Notes under the pieces: model-generated | Told to the model about the DNA's origin: nothing | Databases searched by the model: none | The model's input: only the letters and a program-made list of their open reading frames with translations | DNA from: Echinococcus granulosus | Taxonomy: Eukaryota; Platyhelminthes; Cestoda; Cyclophyllidea; Taeniidae | Reading direction: 5' to 3' | Length of the DNA stretch: 10,320 nt | Assembly: GCF_000524195.1 (NCBI RefSeq) | Contig: NW_020170420.1 | Location: 28,186-38,505, forward strand | Made by a program: the position numbers and the translations under genes | Shown: piece by piece, positions 1-9,512 of the stretch | How positions within the stretch are numbered: the stretch's first letter is position 1 | Layout of the letters: each line of letters starts with the position of its first letter

Positions 1-403
1 TTGCCACCGATGTCCTCCGACTAACTGAAAATGACTGTTTGTTTTGTTTAATGGATTTGGGATGCTAAAAAATGCTTCAGTTTCAGTGTGCTCACCTTCC
101 AGTTTGCTAACTCTTTTAAAGAAATGTAGAGTATGATAGTTGAATACCTGATGTATAAGTAAGTTGTAACTACTGAGCGATTTGAAAAAGATAACGCCGC
201 AATTGAAAATAGAGAGCTAATAAGCACTTGTAAGAAAGCATTTTGCATCTAACAGTTCGTAAATTCATGGAAGATGCTGAACACTTACTAAAGAATAACA
301 AACTTCAATTCACTCCATAAAAAGGTTTGCATCAGTTTGAAATCGATGTTAAAATAAGATAATTCATTTCATTTGGTAAAAAATTAATAATCAAAAAAGA
401 TAT
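1..403 (-). other. Possible 3' continuation of the relic, running off the left edge
   Basis: After the TAA at 404-406 the same minus-strand frame continues to about position 115 with few stops, while a neighbouring frame is open for 66 codons at 248-48. Both translate into leucine- and serine-rich sequence without any motif I can name. If the relic is one large gene, its 3' part would lie here and beyond the window edge. AT-rich DNA gives open stretches of this size by chance, so this is only a possibility. Confidence 0.15.
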
Positions 404-2424
404 TTAAAATGTCTCATTCGTTAAAATATCTGTCATTACAATCTCTAGTCCAGTCTCATCAGGAAGTAAGCTTGCTAAAATCTCTATTTTAATTATTTTA
501 TCTCCAGAAGATAGTTAAATGTCCAATGTTAGGCACACGCGGCCCACCTTTTTGCATACAGTCATGTGGTTATAGAATGACAGGAAGATTTGCGCATCAT
601 TATTTGAAAAATATGGAGGATGGGGTAAGTCTAAAGCAATATCGCATTTTTCCGCCTCCTTTTCCATCCAAAATGCAATCTATTTAAGAGCGACTTTTGT
701 GTATGTGGTATTAGATCCTGCAATATCTGACAAAACGATATTTTCGTCTGAATGACTTGTCCCAGCTCCTTCCCAAGAAAATGTTTGGTCGTAATTATTT
801 AATCTTTAGAAAGTAAACAGCTCCCAGAAAAAATTTCCTCTATCACCCGCCGAATATACATCCACAAAGCACAAACGGGTATTTGGGGATGAAGTGGCAC
901 GTGCCTTTGAAGTATTAAAAGGAACTAATGTCTCCTTTTGATTTAGTCAGCGGTAAGGACGTCTGTTTATGAAAGTTTAAATTCAAAAGTCATTCCTAAT
1001 CCCACGATGGGAAGATCGGAAGTAAAAACGAACAGACAACTGGACACATTTGCTTCGCGACCTTGGATGCTCCCCAGGAAGTCAATTAATAGTTAAAGTA
1101 GGATCTTCTTCTAGCAATTTAAAAGCCCATTTTGAAGCTGTCTACGCCACTTGTATGAACGTATCCCTGAAGTCTGTCGTGGCTGATCTATGACCAAAAA
1201 CATGGCATCGAAGCACTAGAGTTGGGTTGAAGCGGCCAGAAAGTGTAGCTATAAAATATTAGCTCTTTGGCTCCGCTTTTGGCTATTTCTTTCCTTAAAG
1301 AGCTCTGATATGGGGCCCATTGCCCACAAATATCGATGGCAAAGTGAAGTTTCCTTGTTGTAGACAACCACCTACTCCTACAAGGCACATTGTCAAAGAA
1401 GAGATGGAGTTGATGAGGTAAATTACCAGTGTTAATATCAAGTGATTCCCATGTCACATGAAATAATTATGTATGACTTAAATTTCTGACTTGTGAGTAG
1501 TCCCTAGAAATGCCATCATTGCAATTACTGACACGCACTTCAATGCGTCGAGCTCTGAGGATCATGCCTAAATGAGAAGAAAAGGAATGAATTGCCACGA
1601 ATATGACAAAAATCATGGTATCCCCTCAAAACCTTTTTTCCAAATTTGATACAGTTGTCAAGCGATAGGCGTTTAGTAGACATCATAAAATTTTCGAAGA
1701 TTTCATGAGCCATAAGCAGCAGGGTCAGATTTATCTATTGAACGGTCCATTCAGTACATCATTCGGAGTAACGTGAATGCCTTTTTCGGAAAAATAATGA
1801 AAAAATAGGTTTTTCTTTATTTTCATACAATAAAGGATATACCAAGTATTTTATGTTATACCTTCTCGAAGATTTCTCTAAAGGAACACATCAAGGGGTA
1901 ATTCATCCTAATAGGAATGTAATGAAAGACTTGTGACATGAATAGTAGAGGTGCAAAAACATGTACTGAGCAGTTTGAATCTCCTATGACCATATCAACA
2001 ATTAGTGGTGATTCCTCCACTAAAAGCACACTTTGTGATTCGATACATGAGAAACTGTTATTTAAAGGCGTAGCAACTACGTTTTTGACTTAGCTCACGA
2101 AAACTCCAATCCTCATCAAAATTATTCGCTTCCGGTGTATTATTGACGGGCTGCACCAGTTTGTGAATGGAGGGTTCCTCTGCTGCCTCACGGTGCAAGA
2201 ATTTAAAGACTTTCGAAAAATTTACAGGTGCAAACATTCCCTATAACATGTTTTAATCTACGTTTAAGCTGTCTATTTTATTAATAATAGCCAGGTGGCT
2301 TATATTTCTCACCGATTTTTGACCCGGTGTTGTCCCATGAAAGTATTTCTTATAAACGGAAAATCCAAAAGACTAAGTAGACCAGTCGCAAATGGCACTG
2401 CGGTTACAAATCACTCAATAGAGG
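404..2424 (-). pseudogene. Decayed protein-coding relic, family not recognised
   Basis: I do not recognise this gene. On the minus strand, consecutive pieces in shifting frames look coding: 2424-2061 (one frame, four internal stops plus a terminal TAA; the last 59 codons from an ATG at 2237 are uninterrupted), 2089-1859 (77 open codons), 1896-1734, 1086-970, and 950-404 in one frame with only four stops before or at its end. Hand counts of G by codon position are 34/10/20 for 751-404, 21/8/12 for 2089-1859, 15/8/12 for 2219-2061 and 12/8/6 for 1086-970. High G1 and low G2 is the usual signature of coding DNA. The frame between 1730 and 1090 is unclear: the open frame at 1188-1457 lacks this bias. 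No catalytic motif, zinc finger, YxDD-type motif, signal peptide or domain could be named. Stops and frame changes mean it cannot make a full-length protein. It may be a mobile-element, integrated-virus or host pseudogene; the frames were chosen by eye, so the statistics are biased upward. Confidence 0.42.
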
Positions 2425-2468
2425 AGTAATTTTTGAAAAGGGAAGCAAAAAAAGTTGCTTTTAAGGAG

Positions 2469-3420
2469 TCAGTAAGTCGTATAGTTAATAATTTGCAAAA
2501 TAAATAATCCGCAACCTCTTCTTTTTACCCAGTGGAAGTGTACATTACTTCCTTCTACACTCGGTCTGTACATTACCGCACGTTGACTTCGATAAGTCAA
2601 CCCAAAATTGCTTTTATCATTCATATAAAGGGCGACCCTCTGAAGTTTTGATTGAAATATCCATAACATGTACAACTACATATTTAGATGATTTGTAGAA
2701 ACTAAGAATATAAATCTTTAACATGGACAGATAAATTTGTTTCAGTCAAATGCGAACGAGCTTTATCAAAACTACTTCAAAAACAAGATATTTGTCACTT
2801 ACATGCCGCTTTTTTACATGCGAGAGTACTAAGGGGCATGTTGTTAATATCCACTCATGCTTAAAAGAGAGGTGACACATAAATTTCGTGGTAACTTATA
2901 AGTTCCTCTAAAGTGACAAAATACTCGACGCAAGGAGTTATTGTTACCCACTTGATATGAAAATTTTTGATCTTGATAGGATGCATTTTATGCAATAAAG
3001 AAACCCCACTTGAGAAAAATTGTCGCTTCTTCTTTAGAAACAATCAAAATCGTTTTTGTCGATGGAATTTGGAGTTGGCCTGTCATCATGCATTTTTAGA
3101 AGTGACACGGTGTGGCAGCTTATATGCAAATATGCTTCGGTCAATAAGCAAGATGGCCAGCTTTTCGTATGTCATTTTGTCTGCTGTTTTATTTTTATGC
3201 AATACTTATTTATATAGATGCTAATTTAGGCAATAAACCATCGTGTTTGACACATCTGGCTAGACAGAAGCGTTATTATCCGAAATGTATATGCGGCCCT
3301 TTTTAAAGCCTTTTTTCGGATTGACCAATCTTTTGAACAGTGTAGTGTATTCCTGTCAAATCAGGTTATGTGGGCAAGGGGTCTGATGCCAGAGATGAAT
3401 TTAAAACAACAAAAATTTCT
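2469..3420 (-). pseudogene. Possible upstream part of the same coding relic
   Basis: Minus-strand open pieces continue upstream of the relic at 404-2424: a frame open at 2868-2617 with one internal TGA (84 codons, G by codon position 18/10/14), an open frame at 2675-2469, and one frame from about 3420 to 2861 with scattered stops that ends in a 60-codon uninterrupted stretch at 3043-2861. The G bias is in the coding direction but weaker than further left. An 85-codon frame on the plus strand (2967-3224) competes for the same bases; it has a lower share of G-first codons and I consider it a shadow. No family is recognised. The link to the left-hand relic rests only on strand, adjacency and composition. 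Confidence 0.22.
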
Positions 3421-4350
3421 ATACCTTTTCTTATTGTGAACACCGTTGTATCCCCGAAGTCATATGTTATAATGCATTGTAGAGTCATTTTAACACACAC
3501 TATTTGTCACTTCCGTACAAAACGTAGAAATTAATATAGTTTTAATTTTTAGTAATGATAATTTTAACATTTACTATCAAAGGACTGGGTCAAATCCCAC
3601 ATTCATTGAACCTTAGGAAGCAGAGCTCAAAATTTTACAAAATTCTACTTATTATTAACTTAATCACCTTTTTTCATAAACAATTGAATGATGTAAGTAT
3701 AGTTTTGCTTGAGGGTTTTTTCTTAAAAAAGAAACTCAGATTCACCATTTCCGGAGCCCAGTCTCCTTTTTCGCGTCAGTAATCCGCATTCTACCCCAAA
3801 ATTTTGTGTTCCTTCGCCTTAGGGAAGGACCTATGCATCACAATACGTCCTATAATAGGTGAGTGGAGTGAGGGAACAGCATATTAAGGGTACAGCAAAA
3901 AACGTTTTTAAGGTAGTCGTTGTCTTTAAGTGCTTGTTTCGTGTTTGCAGAGAATTTGCAACTGTGTCACTACAAACGGCCACCGCAGTGTTTTAAGTGA
4001 TTTCGCTTGAGAAACGTGACCTAGAATTCCCTTTAAATGCCTTATTATTTCATTTTAAAGGTAAAATAAGGATCTGCATTTAATTAATAAAATCTTTCCA
4101 TCTGTCCAAAAATAGTCAAATTTGAAGTTGTGAAAACCATTCATTAGCTAAAAATGCGAACACAAAAGTCATTGTTGAAACAAGAAATTGAGGAGAACTG
4201 AACGGATAGCTTTTGAGTGATTGGCACTGAAGCACTTACCTATCGCGTTCTGATGAAGGCAAATCAAAGCGGGTCAAAAGAACAAACACAAGTTGATAGC
4301 CCCGCAGAAATTATTTCGTCTAGCTTTAAATGCAAAAAATAGGATACAAA
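3421..4350. other. Non-coding or unresolved, CpG-richer flank of the relic
   Basis: No gene is supported. The stretch keeps the higher CpG density of the left part (about 24 CpG between 2881 and 3900). Short minus-strand open pieces occur around 3,900-4,000 and 3,560-3,760, and a 75-codon plus-strand frame lies at 3555-3782. None has a recognisable motif or a length beyond chance expectation. It may contain the 5' end of the relic. Confidence 0.3.
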
Positions 4351-6261
4351 ACAAATTATTGCTCATGCAATTTTTTTTAAGTTGTGTGAGATAAAAATAA
4401 TGAGGCTTTCAACTTGGGAAAAGATTAAATGACTATAACTAAAAGATTAATTCAGATTGCATTATAGCGTTTATTTGTAAAAAATGTGTAAACATTGAAG
4501 TCACCGTGAGCTCTTTCATCACTTTGGCAGTATGTACTATCAAAGAGCTTAAGAAAAATCCTCCGCATTTTTTAAGCTTGAAATAAAGCATTTGGTATGC
4601 CAAGCATTATAGACGAATTAAATGCCCTGCATTTTCACAGCATAATTTAACAATTTGAACGCATAATTTAAATACTAATGGAAAATAAGCCATGTTTTTC
4701 TGCATTTATACCTCTTTGGTAAGGAAGAAAACCAAACAGAATGCTGCTAATTTACTGCTATGGCTGCAATAAACACTCAGAGCTCAAACAGTTGCTTTTA
4801 CAGCCTTCTTTCCCAAAATGTTTATAGTATTTTAGTAAGGTTATGGTGATCTCGAATGGAAGTGCCCTTAAGGTTGTTTAGCCAGTTTTTTTCATTGAGT
4901 AGACTTTGTGCCAAATTTTTGGTTAGCACAATCATAAATTGCTTTCGTTTGGCTGAGGTATTCGTAGTTATCCGCTTATTGGATTTTAAGGGAAGAATGA
5001 GTTCCAAGTTAAACTTATATTAACAAAAATACCAAGAAAAAATTTTAGAGCCTAGTTTTTACTAGAAGGGGGATAGTATATATTTGACCTTTTGTCTGCG
5101 GCAGATATCTGTTTTAGATGCCCAGCTGCATTTTACAGCAAAATCAGAGATTTTCTAAATTGCTAGGTATGCATTAAACCTCGAAAATGATTTTATGGCC
5201 ACCAATTATATTGGAAGTGCAGCTATATTTTTTTTGGAGTGTTCACCAACCCTGCAAGGGTGAGCATATAAATAGCATTTCCAGAGCACAGCCTAAATAA
5301 CAGCAGGTAGGTAATTTCAAAGAGCAAATATAATCCCTTTAGTTACTTGTATGTAAGGATTTTTTGAGATTTAAGGAGCCTTTATACCACAATTTGTAAA
5401 AACCGCGTTTACTGCTCCAAGCTGATACCATTAGAGTCTGGAAAACATTGCTTCTTACAGTGATACACTCGTATTTTTTAACTTTTTTGATTTCAGTCTC
5501 TACTGCCACCCATCAAAGGGCGTCACTCTAATTGACGGGCGTGGAAATGACTCTTGTTATCAACAAAATAGGGATTTTGTGCAAAAGCCTGCTTTGCAAG
5601 GAATTTCTCCAAGCCATAATCTGCAAGTGCTATTGGACTTGTTTACAGACTAAGGAGAAAGAAAAACATTAAAGAAATTGCTTATTTAGAGCTGCAACTT
5701 ATTTTAAACTTGCACAATCTTTTTGAAAAGCGCAGTTTCCTTCAAGTTTTGATAGTTTATTGTGCTGTCTAAAATTTAAACAGCTCAAAACGCAATTTGG
5801 ACTTTGTGAGGCCAATATACATTAACAGTCACTGTACCTGTAAAAACCTGTTTCCCTACTGATAACTTGCACAAATTCATTATGTAATAAGCACTTTGTG
5901 TAGTCATAGGAAGAATTTTGATCGAGATTCAAGATTTTTGGCAGTGTACTTTAAGTCTAGTTTATTCCATTTTATACCGCTGCACTTTTGGTTTTTAAGC
6001 ATTTGTTCAACCCTGACAAACTATGTTAAATTAGCCAGTTGGTCAAAAGTGGGTCTTCTTATTTAGGGGAGAATTGCAACTTAGAGACCATTTCTTTGTA
6101 AAATTCCTCCTTTTAGGTGGAGGGTAACACAAATTTAATGTAGGCGAATTCCAGAATAAAAAAAAGCTTTACTGAAATTGCTAGAGCACAGAAAATCCAT
6201 TGATATCTCATTTTAGCATAGTAAAAGAGGGAAATTTTGGCAGATAGTTTTAAAATTATGG
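4351..6261. other. AT-rich sequence without a supported gene
   Basis: CpG drops to 11 per kb in 4381-5380. The only longer open frame (4822-5007, minus, 61 codons) is lysine- and asparagine-rich and lacks G-first codon bias. Small chance-level hairpins occur at 4509-4549 (arms agctcttt and aaagagct) and at 5054-5067 (ctagt, four T, actag). A TATA-like word lies at 5267-5274. I see nothing else here. Confidence 0.5.
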
Positions 6262-6384
6262 GCATTCGAATAGAACTAAAGCAAGCATTCGAAAATTAAC
6301 TGGTAGGAATTACTAGTTTCAAAATCTGTTTATTAAATAAGACAATGAGTTAAGTGGTTTGCATTTGAAAAGCAGGCATTCAAA
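6262..6384. repeat. Cluster of four GCATTYRAA motifs
   Basis: Four copies of a 9-bp word lie in the same orientation: GCATTCGAA at 6262-6270 and 6285-6293, GCATTTGAA at 6361-6369 and GCATTCAAA at 6376-6384. The variants differ only at the central CG, as TG and CA, which are the two products of CpG deamination. A fifth related word, GCATTCGAC, lies at 7345-7353. The spacing is irregular, so this is not a simple tandem array. It may be a protein-binding cluster or a remnant of a short repeat. Confidence 0.45.
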
Positions 6385-6507
6385 AGTAGGTAAAACAACT
6401 ACGCAATAAAGATATGCGTCATATAATAACCCTTACATTGAACCCAACTAGGGATGCCTAAAACCCTAAAAAACCCTTGTGCTTTATTTTTTTTAAGATT
6501 TTGTGGT

Positions 6508-6560
6508 TTCGAGACTACTTTCCAAGCATTTTTTAAGCCTTACGTCAAGATAGTCTCGAA
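6508..6560. repeat. 10-bp perfect inverted repeat with 33-nt spacer
   Basis: The arms ttcgagacta (6508-6517) and tagtctcgaa (6551-6560) are perfect reverse complements. The right arm overlaps the start of the CpG-rich islet at 6541-6706. A second short inverted pair, ccgaga at 6584-6589 and tctcgg at 6636-6641, lies inside the islet. This could mark the end of a small dispersed element or a structured RNA, but ten base pairs at this distance can also occur by chance. Confidence 0.4.
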
Positions 6561-6706
6561 GTAGGCTCACACTCACCACAATGCCGAGATCAACCAATCG
6601 TCATGAATGTGTATGCTTGGAACAGCCTTGCGTGCTCTCGGATCTCAACCAGACAACCATATTTCGTGAGTACAGGCCTCATCTAATATCTACGCTGCAA
6701 ATATGA
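6541..6706. other. Discrete GC- and CpG-rich islet; possible exon or dispersed repeat copy
   Basis: GC is about 46 percent here against about 32 percent just downstream, and CpG is locally dense. On the plus strand two frames stay open: one holds an ATG at 6581 and ends at the TGA 6704-6706 (41 codons), the other runs from the TAA near 6535 to a TAA near 6684 (about 49 codons). A GTGAGT donor-like word follows at 6666, and an acceptor-like ttttttaag ends at 6537. On the minus strand one frame also shows many G-first codons but holds three stops. The strand is therefore unresolved. No protein family is recognised. A dispersed repeat such as a SINE-like element is an equally good reading. Confidence 0.3.
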
Positions 6707-6720
6707 TAGCGCACACATAA

Positions 6721-8096
6721 ATACAAGCTCATCACTCTTTTAACTCCCTTTATTGCATCTTATTTTAGTTAGCTTCGATTCCGTTGTTTTGTTAGTAATT
6801 GTAGCATGCTAATTTGGACTTAGAGCAGTTTGGGGCTTCTTCGCTCCACTTTACACATTTCTGTACAGGCAGCAGCCAAATCCTTAAAATCCCTTGCCAA
6901 TAAATACTAAATCATAGCTAAATCAACCGTTTGCATGTTTTTAGCATTTTAGATGGCTTGAAGACAATCGACAAGAATAATAAATAGTAAACCCCAAGTA
7001 CAGTTCTCTATTACTTCGCCCATCTTCACACTTTACCTGTTTGATGCGCCTTTTTATTTAAAAAAGATTTCTAGGCAGGTTATTTCATGCAGCCTTTTTC
7101 CCTAAAACAGCAATTACATTAGAAATGATGCTTTTGCCTTGTTGTTATGCTGCAAAATTTGCCAAGCCATTCTTGAAGGAAGAAGGTGAATACCAATAGG
7201 GTTCGCTGATGCTTAATAACATTTGTTTAATAAACTAGCGCAAGCTGTTTACTCTTTCATCATTTTTCCTCTACTTATCAACTATTCGGCATATTTTAAT
7301 GACTCCGAAGCAGTTTCAAATTTTCAGCTAGGAAAAGCAAAAACGCATTCGACTTCCAAAAAGTGAATCTAACGAAATCTCCGCACTTTTAAAAATGTAT
7401 TACAGTGATCCAAAATGGTTAGGTGCATATATATTATGGATTATACCGCTCTCTAGAAATTGTCATCTTCCATGTTGAACAATTCTTAAAGAAAACAGTA
7501 GCTACCAGAGCAGATTTAGTTTAGGAAAAAAGCAGCATTATTAATGGAGGCTTTAAAGACTTTTAAAGCATATATATAGAATGTCAGCTTTTGCTTAATT
7601 TAAACATACGCAAAGCTATCAAACTTGCTTTTGATTACGATGTTTCTAGTAATTTTTGCAGTGATTTAACATATACTACTTCGACAAAATAACGCCTTTT
7701 AAAAAAACAAGAAAAAAATCTCATCAAAACTAGAATCTCTAAAAATAATTCAACCACAAATAAAATGCCTTTTCTGTCTGAGGTGCGCAGGATTTACTTA
7801 TGCAAACGATTTCGTTGCAATTTTGCTGTTGATGTTTGAGCAATTTCTAAAAAGCAAAACCATCATATTGAATTTAACCCTTTTTATATTCTCACATATC
7901 CTTGATATGAAGGACGAGAAACCTGAATTAACGCCGACGCCTTGATTTAGCATTAAGTCCAGTGTCGACGAGACAATTTGTACTGTTGAGTAAAACATTT
8001 GACAAAAACCCTTTTCATAAGCCCAACTTTGCTATAATTTCTACACACTTTTAACAACTTAATAAACCTCCCAAATTTTGCTTTGTTTTCTGCCTC
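6721..8096. other. AT-rich sequence without a supported gene
   Basis: No exon with convincing splice sites or codon bias was found. A 66-codon minus-strand frame at 7798-7998 has a modest share of G-first codons (about 18 percent) and no motif. A small CpG cluster lies within it at about 7910-7975. Otherwise the sequence is AT-rich with scattered A or T runs. Confidence 0.45.
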
Positions 8097-8148
8097 GTGG
8101 CTAGCTGTTTTACTCCTCACTCTTCCATAACTTATGTCGTTTGTTTAG

Positions 8149-8259
8149 GTTGGTGTGGGTCTATTCTGCAAAGCCAATGTCCGCTTCGTCAAGAATGTGA
8201 AGAGTCGTGTGAATGTCACGGTGGGCTGCGTGCGCTACCTAACAACAAACTTGATTTAA
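8149..8259 (+). CDS. Candidate terminal exon, product unknown
   Basis: A pyrimidine-rich stretch ends in tttgtttag at 8148. The next 36 codons, read from 8149, are open and end in TAA at 8257-8259. GC is about 51 percent over 8149-8250, far above the surroundings. G by codon position is 13/9/9, and many third positions are C or G (for example TTC, TGC, GTC, AAG, GTG), as expected for selected coding DNA. The translation is valine-rich and basic with no family I can name. A second plus frame stays open through the whole stretch (8097-8372) and would allow an internal exon 8149-8264 ending at a GTAAAA donor; that frame is cysteine-rich but lacks G-first bias. The minus strand also has a G-first-rich frame here with one TAG. 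No matching upstream exon was found, so this may be an isolated exon, a pseudoexon or a GC-rich repeat. Confidence 0.28.
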   Translation, partial: VGVGLFCKANVRFVKNVKSRVNVTVGCVRYLTTNLI

Positions 8260-8270
8260 CCCAAGTAAAA

Positions 8271-8500
8271 CTAAATCCTGGGTGCAATACACACCATGCA
8301 ACCCATTGCTTCAACACTCTTCTCATTTCCACACTACATAACTCCACCGTACCCCGTAAGCTCATTCTTTAATTAAATCTTCTTTCATGCATTATTGCTA
8401 CCATTCCGTATTTGTTTCGCCTTTTGTTGCCCATTCATCCTTTCTTTCAAAATCCATCTTTGCTCATTCATTAACAATAAATTATGACACTTATGACAAT
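8271..8500 (+). other. G-poor, C-rich tract, possible 3' UTR or intron
   Basis: In these 230 bases I count 66 C and only 19 G on the plus strand, a strong strand asymmetry. It follows directly after the candidate terminal exon at 8149-8259. It contains an ATTAAA at 8372-8377 and an AATAAA at 8476-8481, both usable as poly(A) signals, though such words are common in AT-rich DNA. The asymmetry fits a plus-strand transcript's untranslated region or an intron, but could also be a low-complexity pyrimidine tract. Confidence 0.4.
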
Positions 8501-8639
8501 CGTTCCCTTTTGCTCAGCAATTGGCTAAAAGTAATGGTTGCGAAAATTACTTAATGAAGGAACTTAAGTTACTTGAAGCTAAACAGGCGTTCTTTTACTA
8601 AATCTCGTTAGCATGCAAAATTGCCTGTCGCCGGATGGG

Positions 8640-8698
8640 ACTATCCACATTAGATTAGTTCTTAATGAGGATAGTTAAAATATTTTATTATTAAAATA
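8640..8698. repeat. Imperfect hairpin followed by AT palindromes
   Basis: ACTATCC (8640-8646) pairs with GGATAGT (8669-8675). After one A-A mismatch, CATTA (8648-8652) pairs with TAATG (8663-8667), leaving a 10-nt loop. This gives 12 base pairs in a 36-nt hairpin. Immediately after it lie a perfect 12-bp palindrome at 8676-8687 and a tatttta/taaaata pair at 8681-8698. Function unknown; it could be a structured RNA element, a terminator-like fold or chance. Confidence 0.4.
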
Positions 8699-9510
8699 CA
8701 TGATCATGTTGTTTACGTGTTCAGTCCTCGATCAATTTCCAGTATTAAAGCCAAATGGTCCGATTTTTACAAGCACTTAGTCTTATAAAGATTAGAGTTT
8801 AAATATGAAATTTACCCCGTTTTAAGTGTTCCCTGCATTCTTTTTTGTTCCTAATTACAGAAGCTCTGATGGCGGCCTCCAACTTTTCAATAGCAAATGA
8901 CGCTAATGGGTTTAAAGAAGATGTGAATCCAAAGCTTGCGGAAACATTCATCGACTAGTTGATTTTGCCCTTTAGCAGTTATCAAAGGCTAAAATTAATT
9001 TTTTTTTTATGCAAAATGAGAAGGGGAGCTCCTAAAATCTTCCCAATAAGTGAATTTACGAGGGTATTGCATTTAGGCAACCGACTTATAATGATTAAAA
9101 TTGTAAGGCATACAACAAATTATTTCATAAATTAAAAGTGAACTCCCAATGAAAAAAAGGTGTTTTGCATAAAAATTTACAGTAAGAGCACGAATACCTA
9201 ATTTTCATGCTAAGACTTTTGAATAGTTTTGCTTAAATTCAAATAAGTTGCGCGAAAACCTCTGTAATACCTTTTATCTCGCTGAAATCAACCTCTTAAT
9301 TTACTAGCCATAAATTTTAAAAGATAAAGCCTATATTTGACCTATCCAGACTGTCGCATTAATGCCGGAAATGCTCAATCTTCGCGGGTGTTTGCAGTTA
9401 AGTATAATTATGACTGATATTGAGGAAATTTGCAAATCACTGATATCAACAGGTTTAAGCATTAATTTAAGCACTTTTCAACTTGCATAATGAGTGTTAT
9501 GGATGGAGTA
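8699..9510. other. AT-rich sequence without a supported gene
   Basis: No open frame or exon candidate of note. A run of ten T lies at 8999-9008. No repeat, RNA gene or regulatory site could be supported. Confidence 0.5.
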
Positions 9511-9512
9511 TG

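Noticed and set aside
1188..1457. 89-codon minus-strand open frame as a gene by itself
   Set aside because: It lacks the G-first codon bias of the neighbouring relic pieces, and all three minus frames have open stretches here; length is within chance expectation.
1694..1876. 11-bp direct repeat tcgaagatttc at 1694-1704 and 1866-1876
   Set aside because: Several 11-mer matches are expected by chance in this length.
2967..3224. 85-codon plus-strand open frame, cysteine- and phenylalanine-rich
   Set aside because: About 16 percent G-first codons, no motif, no Kozak or splice context, and it opposes the minus-strand relic pieces.
4822..5007. 61-codon minus-strand open frame
   Set aside because: Lys/Asn-rich composition as expected from AT-rich non-coding DNA; very few G-first codons.
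5267..5307. TATAAATA word followed by a CAG|GTAGGT donor-like word at 5307 as a promoter with first exon
   Set aside because: Such words are expected repeatedly in 10 kb of this composition, and no open frame or downstream exon supports a gene start here.
6457..6478. Telomere-like AAACCCTAAA repeats
   Set aside because: Only about two degenerate units; not an array.
4565..6538. Identical 13-mer (gcattttttaagc) at 4565-4577 and 6526-6538
   Set aside because: Low-complexity word; one or two such 13-mer matches are expected by chance in a 10-kb AT-rich window.
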